Assembly: GCF_001544075.1 (NCBI RefSeq)
Contig: NZ_BCNT01000009.1
Location: forward strand, 1-64,000
Length of the DNA stretch: 64,000 nucleotides
Source: Comamonas terrae
GTDB lineage: Bacteria; Pseudomonadota; Gammaproteobacteria; Burkholderiales; Burkholderiaceae_C
Reading direction: 5' to 3'
Position numbers and translations under genes: made by a program. Below, piece after piece: positions 7,494 to 17,378 of this stretch. The notes below the pieces were generated by a model. It was not told the DNA's origin, did not search any database, and was given only the letters and a program-made list of their open reading frames with translations. The first letter of the stretch is position 1, and every line of letters starts with the position of its first letter.

Positions 7494-10400
7494 ATGAACC
7501 TTTCCCGATTTTTCATCGACCGCCCGATCTTCGCGGGCGTGCTGTCGGTGCTCATCTTTCTCGCGGGCCTGATCGCCATGCGGGCGTTGCCGATCTCGGA
7601 ATATCCCGAGGTCGCGCCGCCCTCGGTGGTGGTGCGCGCGCAGTATCCGGGCGCCAGCCCCAAGGTGATCGCCGAGACTGTGGCCACGCCGCTGGAGGAA
7701 TCCATCAACGGCGTGGAAGGCATGCTCTACATGGGCAGCCAGGCCACGACCGACGGGGTGATGACGCTCACCGTCACCTTCAAGCTCGGCACCGACCCCG
7801 ACAAGGCCCAGCAGCTGGTGCAGAACCGCGTCTCGCAGGCCGAGCCGCGCCTGCCCGAGGAAGTGCGCCGCCTGGGCGTGACCACGGTCAAGAGCGCGCC
7901 CGACCTGACCATGGTGGTGCACATGGTCTCGCCCAACGGCCGCTACGACATCGACTACCTGCGCAACTACGCGGTGCTCAACGTGAAGGACCGCTTGGCC
8001 CGCATCCCAGGCGTGGGGCAGGTGCAGATCTTCGGCGGCGGCGACTATTCCATGCGCGCCTGGCTCGACCCGCAGAAGGTGGCGCAGCGCGGCCTGTCGG
8101 CCAGCGACGTGGTGGCTGCCATCCGCAAGCAGAACGTGCAGGCGGCGGCCGGCGTGGTGGGCGCCTCGCCCGGGCTGCCCGGCGTGGACACGCAGATGTC
8201 GATCAACGCCCAGGGGCGGCTTTCCAGCCCCCAGGAGTTCGGCGACATCATCGTCAAGACCGGTGCGGACGGAGCCATCACCCGGCTGCGCGACATTGCC
8301 CGGCTGGAGCTGGGAGCGGCGGACTATTCGCTGCGCTCGCTGCTCAACAACGATCCGGCCGTGGGCATGGGCGTGTTCCAGGCGCCGGGCTCGAATGCAC
8401 TCGAGATCTCCGAGAACGTGCGCAAGACCATGGCCGAACTGGCCCAGCTCATGCCCGAGGGCGTGGAATACCGCATTGCGTACGACCCGACGCAGTTTGT
8501 GCGCGCCTCCATCGAGTCGGTAGTCCATACGCTGCTCGAGGCCATTGCGCTGGTGGTGATCGTGGTGATCCTGTTCCTGCAGACCTGGCGCGCTTCCATC
8601 ATCCCGCTGCTGGCGGTGCCCGTGTCCGTGGTGGGTACCTTCGCCGTGCTGCACCTGCTCGGCTTCTCGATCAACGCGCTGTCGCTGTTCGGCCTGGTGC
8701 TGGCCATCGGCATCGTGGTGGACGACGCCATCGTGGTGGTTGAAAACGTGGAGCGCAACATCGAGGCCGGGCTCACGCCACGCGAGGCCACCTACCGCGC
8801 CATGCGCGAGGTCTCGGGCCCCATCATCGCCATCGCGCTGGTGCTGGTGGCCGTGTTCGTGCCGCTGGCCTTCATCAGCGGCCTCACGGGGCAGTTCTAC
8901 CGCCAGTTCGCGGTGACCATCGCGATCTCCACGGTGATCTCGGCCATCAATTCGCTGACCCTCTCGCCGGCGCTGAGTGCATTGCTGCTCAAGGGCCACC
9001 ACGAGCCCAAGGACGCGCTCACGCGCGGCATGGACCGCGTGCTGGGCGGCTTCTTCAAGCGCTTCAACGCGGTATTCCACCGCGGCTCCGAGGCCTACAG
9101 CGGCGGTGTGCGGCGCGTGATCGGGCACAAGGCCGGCATGCTGGCCTTGTATCTGGCCCTGGTGGGCGCGACCTGGGGCCTGTTCCACCTGGTGCCGGGC
9201 GGTTTCGTGCCCATGCAGGACAAGCAGTACCTCGTCGGCTTTGCGCAACTGCCGGACGGCGCCACACTGGACCGCACCGATAACGTGATCCGCCGCATGG
9301 GCGAGATCGTCAAGCAGAATCCGAACGTGGAGGACGCCATTGCCTTCCCGGGCCTGTCGATCAACGGCTTCACCAACAGCTCCAACGCCGGCATCGTGTT
9401 CGTGACGCTCAAGCCCTTTGCCGAGCGCACGCGTGCCGACCAGAGCGGCGCGGCCGTGGCCGGTCAACTGAACCAGGCCTTCGGCCAGATCCAGGATGCC
9501 TTCATCGCCATGTTCCCGCCGCCGCCGGTGGCGGGGCTGGGCACCACGGGCGGCTTCAAGCTGCAGATCGAGGACCGGGGCTCGCTGGGCTACGCCGGCA
9601 TGGATGCCGCCGTGAAGGCCTTCATGGCCAAGGCCTACCAGACGCCCGAGCTGGCCGGCCTGTTCACCAGCTGGCAGGTCAACGTGCCGCAGCTCTATGC
9701 CGATATCGACCGCACCAAGGCGCGCCAGCTCGGCGTGCCGGTGGCGGATATCTTCGAGACGCTGCAGATCTACCTGGGCAGCCTGTATGCGAACGACTTC
9801 AACGAGTTCGGCCGTACCTACAGCGTACGCGTGCAGGCCGACGCGGCCTTCCGCGCGCGGCCCGAGGACGTGGGCCAGCTCAAGGTGCGCTCGATGACCG
9901 GCGAGATGGTGCCGCTGTCCGCGCTGATGAAGCTCGACCCCAGCTACGGCCCCGAGCGCACCATGCGCTACAACGGCTTCCTCGCGGCCGACGTGAACGG
10001 CGGCCCCGCGCCGGGCTTCTCGTCGGGGCAGGCACGCGCTGCCATCGAGCGGGTGGCGGCCGAGACGCTGCCGCCGGGCATAGGCTTCGAGTGGACGGAG
10101 CTGACCTACCAGGAGATCCTCGCGGGCAATTCGGCCGTGCTGGTGTTCCCCATCGCCATCCTGCTGGTGTTCCTGGTGCTGGCGGCGCAGTATGAAAGCC
10201 TCACGCTGCCCATCGCCATCATCCTGATCGTGCCCATGGGCCTGCTGGCTGCGATGACCGGCGTGTGGCTCTCGCACGGCGACAACAACGTGTTCACGCA
10301 GATCGGGCTCATCGTGCTGGTGGGGCTGTCGGCCAAGAACGCGATCCTGATCGTCGAATTCGCCCGCGAGCTGGAGTTCGCCGGGCGCACGCCGGTGCAG

Positions 10401-10724
10401 GCGGCCATCGAGGCCAGCCGCCTGCGCCTGCGGCCCATCCTGATGACCTCGATGGCTTTCATCATGGGTGTGCTGCCGCTGGTGCTGTCCACCGGCGCGG
10501 GCTCGGAGATGCGCAGCGCCATGGGCGTGGCCGTGTTCAGCGGAATGATCGGCGTGACGGCCTTCGGCCTCTTCCTGACGCCGGTGTTCTACGTGGCGCT
10601 GCGCCGCCTGGCCGGCAACCGGCCGCTGCAGCAGCACGGCAGCCATGTCGCGCCGATCAGCGAGTCCGGCGGCGGCGCATCGTCCTTGCCCCTGCCTGCT
10701 GCGCCACGTGCCCATGACGAATGA
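7494..10724 (+). CDS. RND multidrug efflux permease (HAE-1 family, MexF/AcrB type)
   Basis: A 1076-residue inner-membrane proton/drug antiporter. It starts with the typical MNLSRFFIDRPIFAGVLSVL and has 12 predicted membrane spans with two large periplasmic loops. The proton-relay Asp pair is present in TM4 (GIVVDDAIVVVENVERN, Asp410-Asp411). TM11/12 motifs (GLSAKNAILIVEFA) are also typical. It extrudes amphiphilic compounds through the adaptor upstream and the outer-membrane factor downstream. The end overlaps the next start by 11 bases, which points to translational coupling. Regulation is probably by the LysR protein at 4128-5060. Overall closest to MexF-like pumps, although substrate range cannot be read from the sequence. 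Confidence 0.95.
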   Translation: MNLSRFFIDRPIFAGVLSVLIFLAGLIAMRALPISEYPEVAPPSVVVRAQYPGASPKVIAETVATPLEESINGVEGMLYMGSQATTDGVMTLTVTFKLGTDPDKAQQLVQNRVSQAEPRLPEEVRRLGVTTVKSAPDLTMVVHMVSPNGRYDIDYLRNYAVLNVKDRLARIPGVGQVQIFGGGDYSMRAWLDPQKVAQRGLSASDVVAAIRKQNVQAAAGVVGASPGLPGVDTQMSINAQGRLSSPQEFGDIIVKTGADGAITRLRDIARLELGAADYSLRSLLNNDPAVGMGVFQAPGSNALEISENVRKTMAELAQLMPEGVEYRIAYDPTQFVRASIESVVHTLLEAIALVVIVVILFLQTWRASIIPLLAVPVSVVGTFAVLHLLGFSINALSLFGLVLAIGIVVDDAIVVVENVERNIEAGLTPREATYRAMREVSGPIIAIALVLVAVFVPLAFISGLTGQFYRQFAVTIAISTVISAINSLTLSPALSALLLKGHHEPKDALTRGMDRVLGGFFKRFNAVFHRGSEAYSGGVRRVIGHKAGMLALYLALVGATWGLFHLVPGGFVPMQDKQYLVGFAQLPDGATLDRTDNVIRRMGEIVKQNPNVEDAIAFPGLSINGFTNSSNAGIVFVTLKPFAERTRADQSGAAVAGQLNQAFGQIQDAFIAMFPPPPVAGLGTTGGFKLQIEDRGSLGYAGMDAAVKAFMAKAYQTPELAGLFTSWQVNVPQLYADIDRTKARQLGVPVADIFETLQIYLGSLYANDFNEFGRTYSVRVQADAAFRARPEDVGQLKVRSMTGEMVPLSALMKLDPSYGPERTMRYNGFLAADVNGGPAPGFSSGQARAAIERVAAETLPPGIGFEWTELTYQEILAGNSAVLVFPIAILLVFLVLAAQYESLTLPIAIILIVPMGLLAAMTGVWLSHGDNNVFTQIGLIVLVGLSAKNAILIVEFARELEFAGRTPVQAAIEASRLRLRPILMTSMAFIMGVLPLVLSTGAGSEMRSAMGVAVFSGMIGVTAFGLFLTPVFYVALRRLAGNRPLQQHGSHVAPISESGGGASSLPLPAAPRAHDE

Positions 10725-12198
10725 ACGCATTTCAAGAATGGATTCCGATATGAACGCGATGCAACGCATTCGATCCCTGGCGCTGCCCTTGAGCGCGCTG
10801 ATGGCGGCCCTGGTGCTTGCGGGCTGCGCCAGCGCGCCGCCCACGGTGGCCGAGCATGCCGGCGTTGCCGTGCCCGCGCGCTTCAGCGCCGGCAAGGACG
10901 CTGCAGCCCCTGGCTGGACGACAGCCGCCCCGGCCGAGGCCCAGCCGCGCGGCACCTGGTGGCTGGCGTTTGCCGACCCCGAGCTCAGCGCTCTCGTGGA
11001 GCGCGCCGGCCAGGCCAATACCGATGTGCAGGCCGCGGCGGCCCGCCTGGCCGAGGCCCGCGCGCTGCTGCGCTCGGCCGATGCGCAGCGCCAGCCGCAG
11101 ATCGGTGCCGCGGGCGGCGCCGTGCGCCAGGCCGGTGCCAACACCGCCAACGGCCTGCAGCCGGCGACCCTGGTCACGGCCGGCCTGAACTTCTCGTACG
11201 AGGCCGACCTGTTCGGCCGGCTGTCGCGCGCCAGCGAGGCCGCCCGCGAGGATGCCAACGCACGCGAGGCGCTGCTGCAGAGCACGCGCCTGATGGTGCA
11301 GGCCGACGTGGCGCAGACCTATCTGCAGCTGCGCTCGCTGCAGGCCGAGCGCCAGCTGGTGGAGCAGAGCCTGGCGGCCTACCGCGAGACACTGAAGCTG
11401 ATCGAGCGGCGCTACCGGGCCGGCGATGCGGCCGAGCTGGACGTGGCGCGCATGCAGACCGAGGTCTCCGCCACCGAGGCCGAGACGCTGGCGCTGGAGC
11501 GCCAGCAGGCCGCACTCACGCATGCCCTGGCCGTGCTGGTGGGCGACGTGGCTACCAACTTCACGCTGGCCTCGTCTGCCGCCGAGGCAACGCTGCCGGT
11601 GATTCCGCAGGGCGTGCCCGCCACCGTGCTGGCGCGCCGCCCCGACGTGGCTGCGGCCCAGGCCTCGGTGCTTGCCGCCCAGGCGCGCGTGGGCGTGGCA
11701 CAGGCCGCGTGGTTTCCGGCCATCACGCTCACGGGCAATGGCGGCTATGCGTCGCCGGAGCTGGGCGACCTGTTCAAGTGGTCGGCGCGGTCATGGGGCA
11801 TAGGCGCTCTGCTGTCGCTGCCCGTCTTCGACGGCGGCCAGCGGGCCGCGCAGGAAGAGGGCGCCCGTGCGCGGCTGGAGGCTGCCGTGGCAGCCCAGCG
11901 CGGCCAGGTGCTGGCAGCCTTGCGCGAGGTGGAAGACCAGCTCAGCGCCCTGCGCCTGCTGGCCGGCCAGGCCCAGGTGCTGGGGCAGGCCGTGCAATCG
12001 TCCGAGCGGGCCACGCACCTGTCGGATGTGCGCTACCGCAATGGCCTGGTGAGCCAGCTCGAACTGCTGGACGCGCGCCGCAACGAGCTGCGCAACCGGC
12101 GCCAGGCCCTGCAGGTGCGCACCGCGCAGTACACCGCGACGGTGGCCCTCATCCGGGCGCTGGGCGGTGGTTGGGATGCTGCGGCCAAGGCCGGATGA
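10714..12198 (+). CDS. Outer-membrane efflux lipoprotein (OprM/NodT family)
   Basis: Third component of the RND pump, the TolC-like channel. From the chosen start it is 494 residues. A lipoprotein signal is clear: hydrophobic core then LVLAGCAS, with acylation at the Cys. Two outer-membrane-efflux repeats follow (about residues 75-265 and 290-480), each with long helices rich in Ala and Gln, and the strand signatures LNFSYEADLFGRLSRA and SWGIGALLSLPVFDGG. Possible starts are 10714, 10738 and 10750, all leaving the signal peptide intact. 10714 is listed because it overlaps the permease stop, but none has a strong ribosome site. A GC-rich terminator hairpin follows. Confidence 0.92.
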   Translation: MTNERISRMDSDMNAMQRIRSLALPLSALMAALVLAGCASAPPTVAEHAGVAVPARFSAGKDAAAPGWTTAAPAEAQPRGTWWLAFADPELSALVERAGQANTDVQAAAARLAEARALLRSADAQRQPQIGAAGGAVRQAGANTANGLQPATLVTAGLNFSYEADLFGRLSRASEAAREDANAREALLQSTRLMVQADVAQTYLQLRSLQAERQLVEQSLAAYRETLKLIERRYRAGDAAELDVARMQTEVSATEAETLALERQQAALTHALAVLVGDVATNFTLASSAAEATLPVIPQGVPATVLARRPDVAAAQASVLAAQARVGVAQAAWFPAITLTGNGGYASPELGDLFKWSARSWGIGALLSLPVFDGGQRAAQEEGARARLEAAVAAQRGQVLAALREVEDQLSALRLLAGQAQVLGQAVQSSERATHLSDVRYRNGLVSQLELLDARRNELRNRRQALQVRTAQYTATVALIRALGGGWDAAAKAG

Positions 12199-12202
12199 AC
12201 GA

Positions 12203-12222
12203 AGCCGGGGCAGGCCCCGGCT
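12203..12222. terminator. GC-rich hairpin between convergent efflux operon and channel gene
   Basis: AGCCGGGGC (12203-12211) and GCCCCGGCT (12214-12222) form a perfect 9-bp stem with a 2-base spacer, five bases after the stop of the outer-membrane factor and 13 before the end of the minus-strand channel gene. It has no clear T-run, so its efficiency as an intrinsic terminator is uncertain. Confidence 0.55.
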
Positions 12223-12234
12223 CTGCTGCAGTGC

Positions 12235-15200
12235 TCAGTCCCGCTGTTGCGGCCGATACGGCCGGGATGCAGGCTCGGTCGGCAGGTCGCGCACATGGAT
12301 GTCCATCTGCGGGAAGGCAATGGCAATGCCGGCTGCCGTCAGCTGTTCGTTGATGCGCCGGTTGAGGTCGTTGCGCACCTGCAGGCGGTCGCCCACGGCG
12401 CCCACATAGGCGCGCAGCTCGAACTTCTGGCCGTTGCCCTCCAGCGCCATGAACCAGCAGTTCGGCGCCGGATCGCGCAGCACCTGCGGATGCTCGTTGG
12501 CAATGGCCAGCAGCATGTCGCGCACCCGGGCCGGATCGTTGCCATGGGCCACGGCGATGTCGATGACCAGGCGGGTCACGTCGTCGCTCAAGGTCCAGTT
12601 CGTCACCTGGCCGGTGATGAAGGTCTTGTTGGGGATGACGATTTCCTTGTTGTCGAAGTCCAGCACCGTGGTGGCACGGGTGCGGATGCGCGTGACCGTG
12701 CCGTCCAGCGTGTTGATGGTGATCACGTCGCCGACGCGGAAGGGCCGCTCCACCAGCAGGATCAGCCCCGAGACGAAGTTGGCGAAGATTTCCTGCAGCC
12801 CGAAGCCCAGGCCCACGGTCAGCGCGGCAGCCATCCACTGGAGCTGGCCCCAGCGCAGGCCCAGCAGCGAGAAGGCGCTGATGGCGCCCGCGATGGTGAT
12901 GACGTAGCGGGCCAGCGTGGCCGCGGTGTAGCGTGCGGAGTTGCTGATGCGCAGCGATGTCGACAGCATCACCTCCATCAGGCCCGGCAGATTGCGCGTC
13001 AGGCTGACGGTCAGCAGCAGGATGAGTGCGCTCAGCAGCACGTCCATCAGGCTCACGGGGGCGGAGTGCGGCACGCCGTCGGCTCCGGTATTGGTGGTGT
13101 ACCAGAGCACCACGCCCTCGAAGCGCAACAGGGCTGGCAGCACCTGCGACCAGGAATAGAGCAGGCTGAGCGCCACCAGCACCTGCTGCAGCAGGCCCAG
13201 CAGCCGGTGTGCCTGGGCGCTGACCGTGACCAGGGCCATCTGGCGCGCTTCATCGGGCGGCGGCGCCTTGCCGGCCTCGGAAGTGGCGGCCGGGCCCTGC
13301 ATGGCCGCCTCGCGCAGGCGGCGCAGCGCCAGGCGCCGTTCGCCCAGCAGCAGCCAGCGCCGCAGCAGGGCGACCACCACTTCGGAGGCCGCCAGGAACA
13401 CAAAGCTGCTCAGCAGCGCCTGGATGACTTCTGTGGCGGTGTAGACATAGCCCATGGCAATGCCGGCCACCACGACGGCCAGCAGCACCAGCAGCAGCAC
13501 GGCCAGCCATTGCGACCAGCGAAATCCCTGCTGCCGGGGCAGGGCGCTGTGCCGCAGATACCGCCAGGTCATCCAGGCCAGGCCCAGCGACATCACGAGA
13601 ATGGACAGCCGCCCCCAGGTGCTGATGGCGATGTCGTTGTGGCTGAAGAAGGCCAGCCCGCCCAGCAGCTCGGTGGGCACGATCAGCCAGGTGGCGCGCC
13701 GTATCAGCTGGCGCAGCGCCTGCACGCGCTCGGGTTCCCAGCCGAAGTGGGCCAGCGCCAGGCCGCCCGGGCGGAACAGCGCATTGAGCAGCGTGGCCAC
13801 GAAGATGAAGTCGCTGAGCTGCCCCAGCGTGCGCCCCAGCGGCTCCAGCGCGGCGCCATGCGTCTCCGAGGCCTGCATCAGGCCGCCCAGGCCGGCGGTG
13901 GCCACGCTCCAGGGCAGCGCGTACAGCAGGCTCCAGCCCAGCGCGACCAGGCTCAGGCCGAAATGGTCCTGCGCGAAATTGCCCACGCGCTGTGCCACGG
14001 CGTGCAGCTGCCGCGAGGCCCGGCGGCGCAAACCGAGCAGCAGCACCACGATGACGGCGACGGCGCCGTAGTCCAGCGGCGCCTCGCGCATGCTGGCGCC
14101 CAGGGCATGCAGCGTGGTCCAGGGCGATGGGCGGACGGCCGAAGGCTCGCCCTGCAGCGTCGCACCCCATTCGCCCAGCCAGGTGCGGTCCATGGGCCGG
14201 TGGCTGGGGAACCACAGCAGCTCCTTGTCCATGACCTGCAGCAGCTCGCTGCTGCTGCGCAGGGCCGACTGCAGCACTTCGTCGGTCTGCTCCAGCACGG
14301 CAATGCGGCGCAGCAGCACCGGCTGCAGCTGGTCGACCAGCGTCACCTGGCGGTTCTGCAGCGTGATGCGCTGGGCCGAGGCGGTGCCGGTTTCCACGGC
14401 GCTGTTGAGCTGGGCACGCCATTCGCTGGAGTTGAACAGGGCCAGGCGCAGTTCGGCCAGGCGGCGCTGCAGGTCCTTGCGCCGCGCCTTGACGGCGGTG
14501 TCCGTGGGCAGCGCCACCCATTGCTTCCACAGCCACTGGCCTACGGCCGCGCCCGTGCCGCCCAGGCGCAGGCGGGCCTGGGTGTCGCGCAGCGCGGCGG
14601 CAAGCTGGTCGCGGCGGTATTCGTCGCCAGCCAGGGTCTGGCGCTCCTGGGCCAGCCGGTTGGTGTAGTCCAGTATCTGGGCGGCCAGCGTGGCGTTTTG
14701 CTGCGCCAGTTCGCGGTTGGCGGGATCGGTCGCGCCGATCTGGGCGGCCGTATGCGCTGCTTCCTGGGCCTGCTGCTCCAGCCGCTGGCGGCTGCGCTCG
14801 GCGATCAGCTGGTTCAGCCAGGCCACGCGGGGCGTGCGCTCGAGCAGTTCGCGGCGCTGGGATTGCTGCTGGGCGTCCAGCAGGCGCTGGCGGGTTTCGG
14901 TGGTGGACTGCTCTTCCTGGCGCAGGGCCAGCTCCAGCGTGGCGCGCCGGTGTTCGGCGTTGCGCCGCAGCTGGCGCGCCTGTGTGAGCGCCGGCGGCTC
15001 GCCGGGCTCGGCCGTCACGGGTTCCGCGCTCTGCTGCACGCGCTGGCGCAGCGTGGCCATGTCCACCTGGCTGGGCTGGGAGACCAGGTTGACCTGGTCC
15101 GCCGCGGTCTTCTCGATGCCGGTCTTGAGTGCCGCGATGGCTTCGCGCTCCTCGGCCAGCAGGCGCTCCAGCACTTCCTGGCTGGCGTTGGCGGGAACGC

Positions 15201-15597
15201 GCTCCTTCCAGCGCGCGAGCTGGCCGGCCAGCTCCTCGTCGTTCGGCGTCGCGGGCATGGCCGGCACCTGGGCCTGGACCTTGGCGCGCAGGCTGTCCAG
15301 CTCCTGCGCAAAGCCGTCGGCTTCCTTGTTGGCGGCATCGGCTGCATCCAGCTGGGCCTGGATGGCGGTATGGCGCTCCTCGCTGGCGCTGGAGCCGTTG
15401 CCGAGGCCGGCCTGCAGTGCCCCGAGGGTGCCGGTCTGCGGCAGGGCCGGCGCGGCGCCTGCGGCCAGCGGCAGCAGCACGCAGGCCAGCCACAGCAGCC
15501 ATGCCGCCATGAAGGGGCCGCCGTGCCGGCGGCGCGCCGCAATGCCCGCAAGGCGGGGGGGCAGGGGCGGACGGACGGAGGATTCGGCTGGGCGCAT
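12235..15597 (-). CDS. mscK: Large mechanosensitive channel of the MscK/MscM type
   Basis: A 1120-residue protein, the size of E. coli MscK. Order: signal peptide (ending PLAAGAAPALPQ), a long periplasmic coiled-coil MscS-porin region rich in Gln, Arg and Glu (about residues 60-480), a block of some eight membrane spans, then the MscS core near the C-terminus. That core contains the pore helix and beta domain, seen as GLGFGLQEIFANFVSGLILL, ERPFRVGDVITI and NKEIVIPNKTFITGQVTNW. It opens under membrane tension to release solutes during hypo-osmotic shock. Start is uncertain: 15597, or 15510 directly before the signal peptide; neither has a good ribosome site. It is monocistronic and convergent with the efflux operon. 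The symbol is by family resemblance. Confidence 0.88.
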   Translation of the reverse strand: MRPAESSVRPPLPPRLAGIAARRRHGGPFMAAWLLWLACVLLPLAAGAAPALPQTGTLGALQAGLGNGSSASEERHTAIQAQLDAADAANKEADGFAQELDSLRAKVQAQVPAMPATPNDEELAGQLARWKERVPANASQEVLERLLAEEREAIAALKTGIEKTAADQVNLVSQPSQVDMATLRQRVQQSAEPVTAEPGEPPALTQARQLRRNAEHRRATLELALRQEEQSTTETRQRLLDAQQQSQRRELLERTPRVAWLNQLIAERSRQRLEQQAQEAAHTAAQIGATDPANRELAQQNATLAAQILDYTNRLAQERQTLAGDEYRRDQLAAALRDTQARLRLGGTGAAVGQWLWKQWVALPTDTAVKARRKDLQRRLAELRLALFNSSEWRAQLNSAVETGTASAQRITLQNRQVTLVDQLQPVLLRRIAVLEQTDEVLQSALRSSSELLQVMDKELLWFPSHRPMDRTWLGEWGATLQGEPSAVRPSPWTTLHALGASMREAPLDYGAVAVIVVLLLGLRRRASRQLHAVAQRVGNFAQDHFGLSLVALGWSLLYALPWSVATAGLGGLMQASETHGAALEPLGRTLGQLSDFIFVATLLNALFRPGGLALAHFGWEPERVQALRQLIRRATWLIVPTELLGGLAFFSHNDIAISTWGRLSILVMSLGLAWMTWRYLRHSALPRQQGFRWSQWLAVLLLVLLAVVVAGIAMGYVYTATEVIQALLSSFVFLAASEVVVALLRRWLLLGERRLALRRLREAAMQGPAATSEAGKAPPPDEARQMALVTVSAQAHRLLGLLQQVLVALSLLYSWSQVLPALLRFEGVVLWYTTNTGADGVPHSAPVSLMDVLLSALILLLTVSLTRNLPGLMEVMLSTSLRISNSARYTAATLARYVITIAGAISAFSLLGLRWGQLQWMAAALTVGLGFGLQEIFANFVSGLILLVERPFRVGDVITINTLDGTVTRIRTRATTVLDFDNKEIVIPNKTFITGQVTNWTLSDDVTRLVIDIAVAHGNDPARVRDMLLAIANEHPQVLRDPAPNCWFMALEGNGQKFELRAYVGAVGDRLQVRNDLNRRINEQLTAAGIAIAFPQMDIHVRDLPTEPASRPYRPQQRD

Positions 15598-15734
15598 GGA
15601 GGCAATATAGGGAATGTCGCAGCGACGCCGCGCGGGAAAGGGCAACTGCCGCAAGCAGGGCCGGCTATCAGAAATGATAGCGAATGGCGCTTGCTGCATC
15701 AGAATCTCTTGCCAATCCTCACAAAAGTCCTGCC

Positions 15735-16208
15735 TCAGGCGCGCAGCGGCACCTGCTGCCCGGCCTTGACGCGCTCCAGCGCGATCGAGGTGCTGTAGCG
15801 GCGGATGTTGTCGTCGCCTTCGAACAGGCGCCGCGTGATGGCCTGGTAGTCCTCCATGTCCGCGGCCGTGACGACCAGCACATAGTCCGTCTCGCCCGTC
15901 ACGTAGTAGCACTGCTGCACCGCCGTTTCCCCGGCGATGCGCGCGCGAAAGCCGCGCGACAGGTCGGGCCGGTCGTTGACCAGCTGCACGGTGATCACGG
16001 CCGTCAGCGTCTGGCCCACCTTGGCCGGTTCGAGCACGGCCACATTGGCCGCTATCACGCCTTCCTCGTGCAGGCGCTTGATGCGCCGCTGCACGGCCGG
16101 CGCCGAAAGGTTCACGCGCTCGGCGATCAGGCGCTGGGGCGTGAGATTGTTGCGCTGCAGTTCGGTCAGGATGGCGCGGTCGAAGGCGTCGAGGTCGGCG
16201 GCGGGCAT
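15735..16208 (-). CDS. Lrp/AsnC-family transcriptional regulator
   Basis: A 157-residue Lrp-type regulator. The N-terminal helix-turn-helix (about residues 5-60: LDAFDRAILTELQRNN, then LSAPAVQRRIKRLHEEGVI) is followed by an RAM/AsnC effector domain (about 70-150) with ETDYVLVVTAADMEDYQ, the usual amino-acid-binding segment. The start at 16208 (MPAADLD) is placed by domain length; an upstream ATG at 16286 would add 26 residues unlike the family. It is divergent from the RhtA-like exporter gene 92 bases away, so it probably controls amino-acid export in response to an amino acid. Confidence 0.92.
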   Translation of the reverse strand: MPAADLDAFDRAILTELQRNNLTPQRLIAERVNLSAPAVQRRIKRLHEEGVIAANVAVLEPAKVGQTLTAVITVQLVNDRPDLSRGFRARIAGETAVQQCYYVTGETDYVLVVTAADMEDYQAITRRLFEGDDNIRRYSTSIALERVKAGQQVPLRA

Positions 16209-16300
16209 GGCGGCAGGGAAAGGGCAAGAGAGCGAAACTTGCACGGAACAGGCAAAAATCAAGCAACTTCCGCGCGGCAGATGCAATATCGTACGCCGCT

Positions 16301-17218
16301 ATGTCGAAGAATCATTGGAATCACTGGTGGCCGCTGCTGGCCGTATTGGGCTCGGTCACCTCGCTGGGCGTGGGCACATCGCTGGCCAAGCAGCTGTTTC
16401 CGGTGGTGGGGGCCCAGGGCACTTCTGCCCTGCGCGTGGGCTTTGCGGCGCTGATCCTGGTGTGCGTGTGGCGGCCCTGGCGCTGGCCTCTGGACCGCCG
16501 GCAGGCCTGGTCGCTGCTGCGCTTCGGCGTGGCGCTGGGCGGCATGAACCTGATGTTCTACATGGCGCTGCGCAGCATTCCCTTCGGCCTGGCCGTGGCC
16601 ATCGAGTTCTCGGGGCCGCTGGCCGTGGCGATCTACCATTCCCGCCGCCCCGTGGACTTCGTCTGGCTGGCGCTGGCCGTGGCCGGGCTGGCCCTGATCC
16701 TGCCCGTGGGCCTGGGCGGCGGCGCCACCCTCGTGCTTTCGCCGGTGGGGATTGCCTGCGCGGTGGGCGCAGCCATCTGCTGGGCCTTGTACATCCTGCT
16801 GGGCCAGCGCCTGGACCATGTGCCCAGCGGCCAGGCCGTGTCGCTGGGCCTGGCCTGCGCGGCCCTGTTGGTGGTGCCGTTCGGCGTGGCCGAGGCCGGC
16901 GCCAGGCTGCTGGCGCCCGGCGTCCTGCTGTTCGGACTGATGGTGGCCGCCATCTCCAGTGCCTTGCCATACACGCTGGAGATGCTGGCGCTGCGCCGCC
17001 TGCCGCCTGCAACCTTCGGCATCGCCCTGGCCACGGAGCCTGCGGTGGCGGCCTTCATGGGTATGCTGCTGCTCAATGAGCACCTGACGCCGCTGCAGTG
17101 GCTGGCCATTGCCTGCATCATGGGCGCTGCCATGGGCAGCGCGATGACGCGCCCCGGGGCCAGGAGCACCTCGCCCGATGCGGCCGCGGCTCCGGCGGGC
17201 CAAGGCATGGAGGCATGA
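16301..17218 (+). CDS. rhtA: EamA/DMT-family exporter, RhtA-like (threonine/homoserine efflux)
   Basis: A 305-residue inner-membrane protein with ten predicted spans forming two EamA repeats. The N-terminus resembles RhtA (GTSLAKQLFPVVGAQGTSAL, with E. coli RhtA having a similar AKQLFP..GAQG pattern). RhtA exports threonine, homoserine and related amino acids. There is no clear ribosome site ahead of the ATG. The divergent Lrp regulator supports an amino-acid export role. A strong bidirectional terminator follows at 17338-17378. The exact substrate is inferred from resemblance only. Confidence 0.8.
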   Translation: MSKNHWNHWWPLLAVLGSVTSLGVGTSLAKQLFPVVGAQGTSALRVGFAALILVCVWRPWRWPLDRRQAWSLLRFGVALGGMNLMFYMALRSIPFGLAVAIEFSGPLAVAIYHSRRPVDFVWLALAVAGLALILPVGLGGGATLVLSPVGIACAVGAAICWALYILLGQRLDHVPSGQAVSLGLACAALLVVPFGVAEAGARLLAPGVLLFGLMVAAISSALPYTLEMLALRRLPPATFGIALATEPAVAAFMGMLLLNEHLTPLQWLAIACIMGAAMGSAMTRPGARSTSPDAAAAPAGQGMEA

Positions 17219-17337
17219 AGGTGCTATTGAAACAGTTGCTGCCGGCGCCGGGCATGCCTTGATTTCCCTGCTTATTGACCCTGGAAATGAGAGGGATAAG
17301 GCGCCCCAAGCTCCTTTTTCTGTAGTCGCGAATCGAA

Positions 17338-17378
17338 AAAAAAGCGCTGCCGCCACGGATGCTGGACAGCGCTTTTTT
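17338..17378. terminator. Bidirectional rho-independent terminator after rhtA
   Basis: The arms AAAAAAGCGCTG (17338-17349) and CAGCGCTTTTTT (17367-17378) form a perfect 12-bp stem around a 17-base loop, with a run of T at the 3' side and of A at the 5' side. The rest of the gap between rhtA and prkA (17219-17570) shows nothing else recognisable, although it must contain the prkA promoter. Confidence 0.85.

Noticed and set aside
5211-11285. A continuous open frame of about 2000 codons on the minus strand opposite the hydrolase and efflux genes
   Set aside because: It is the mirror of high-GC coding genes on the plus strand. It has low-complexity His/Arg/Gly composition, no domain and no ribosome site.
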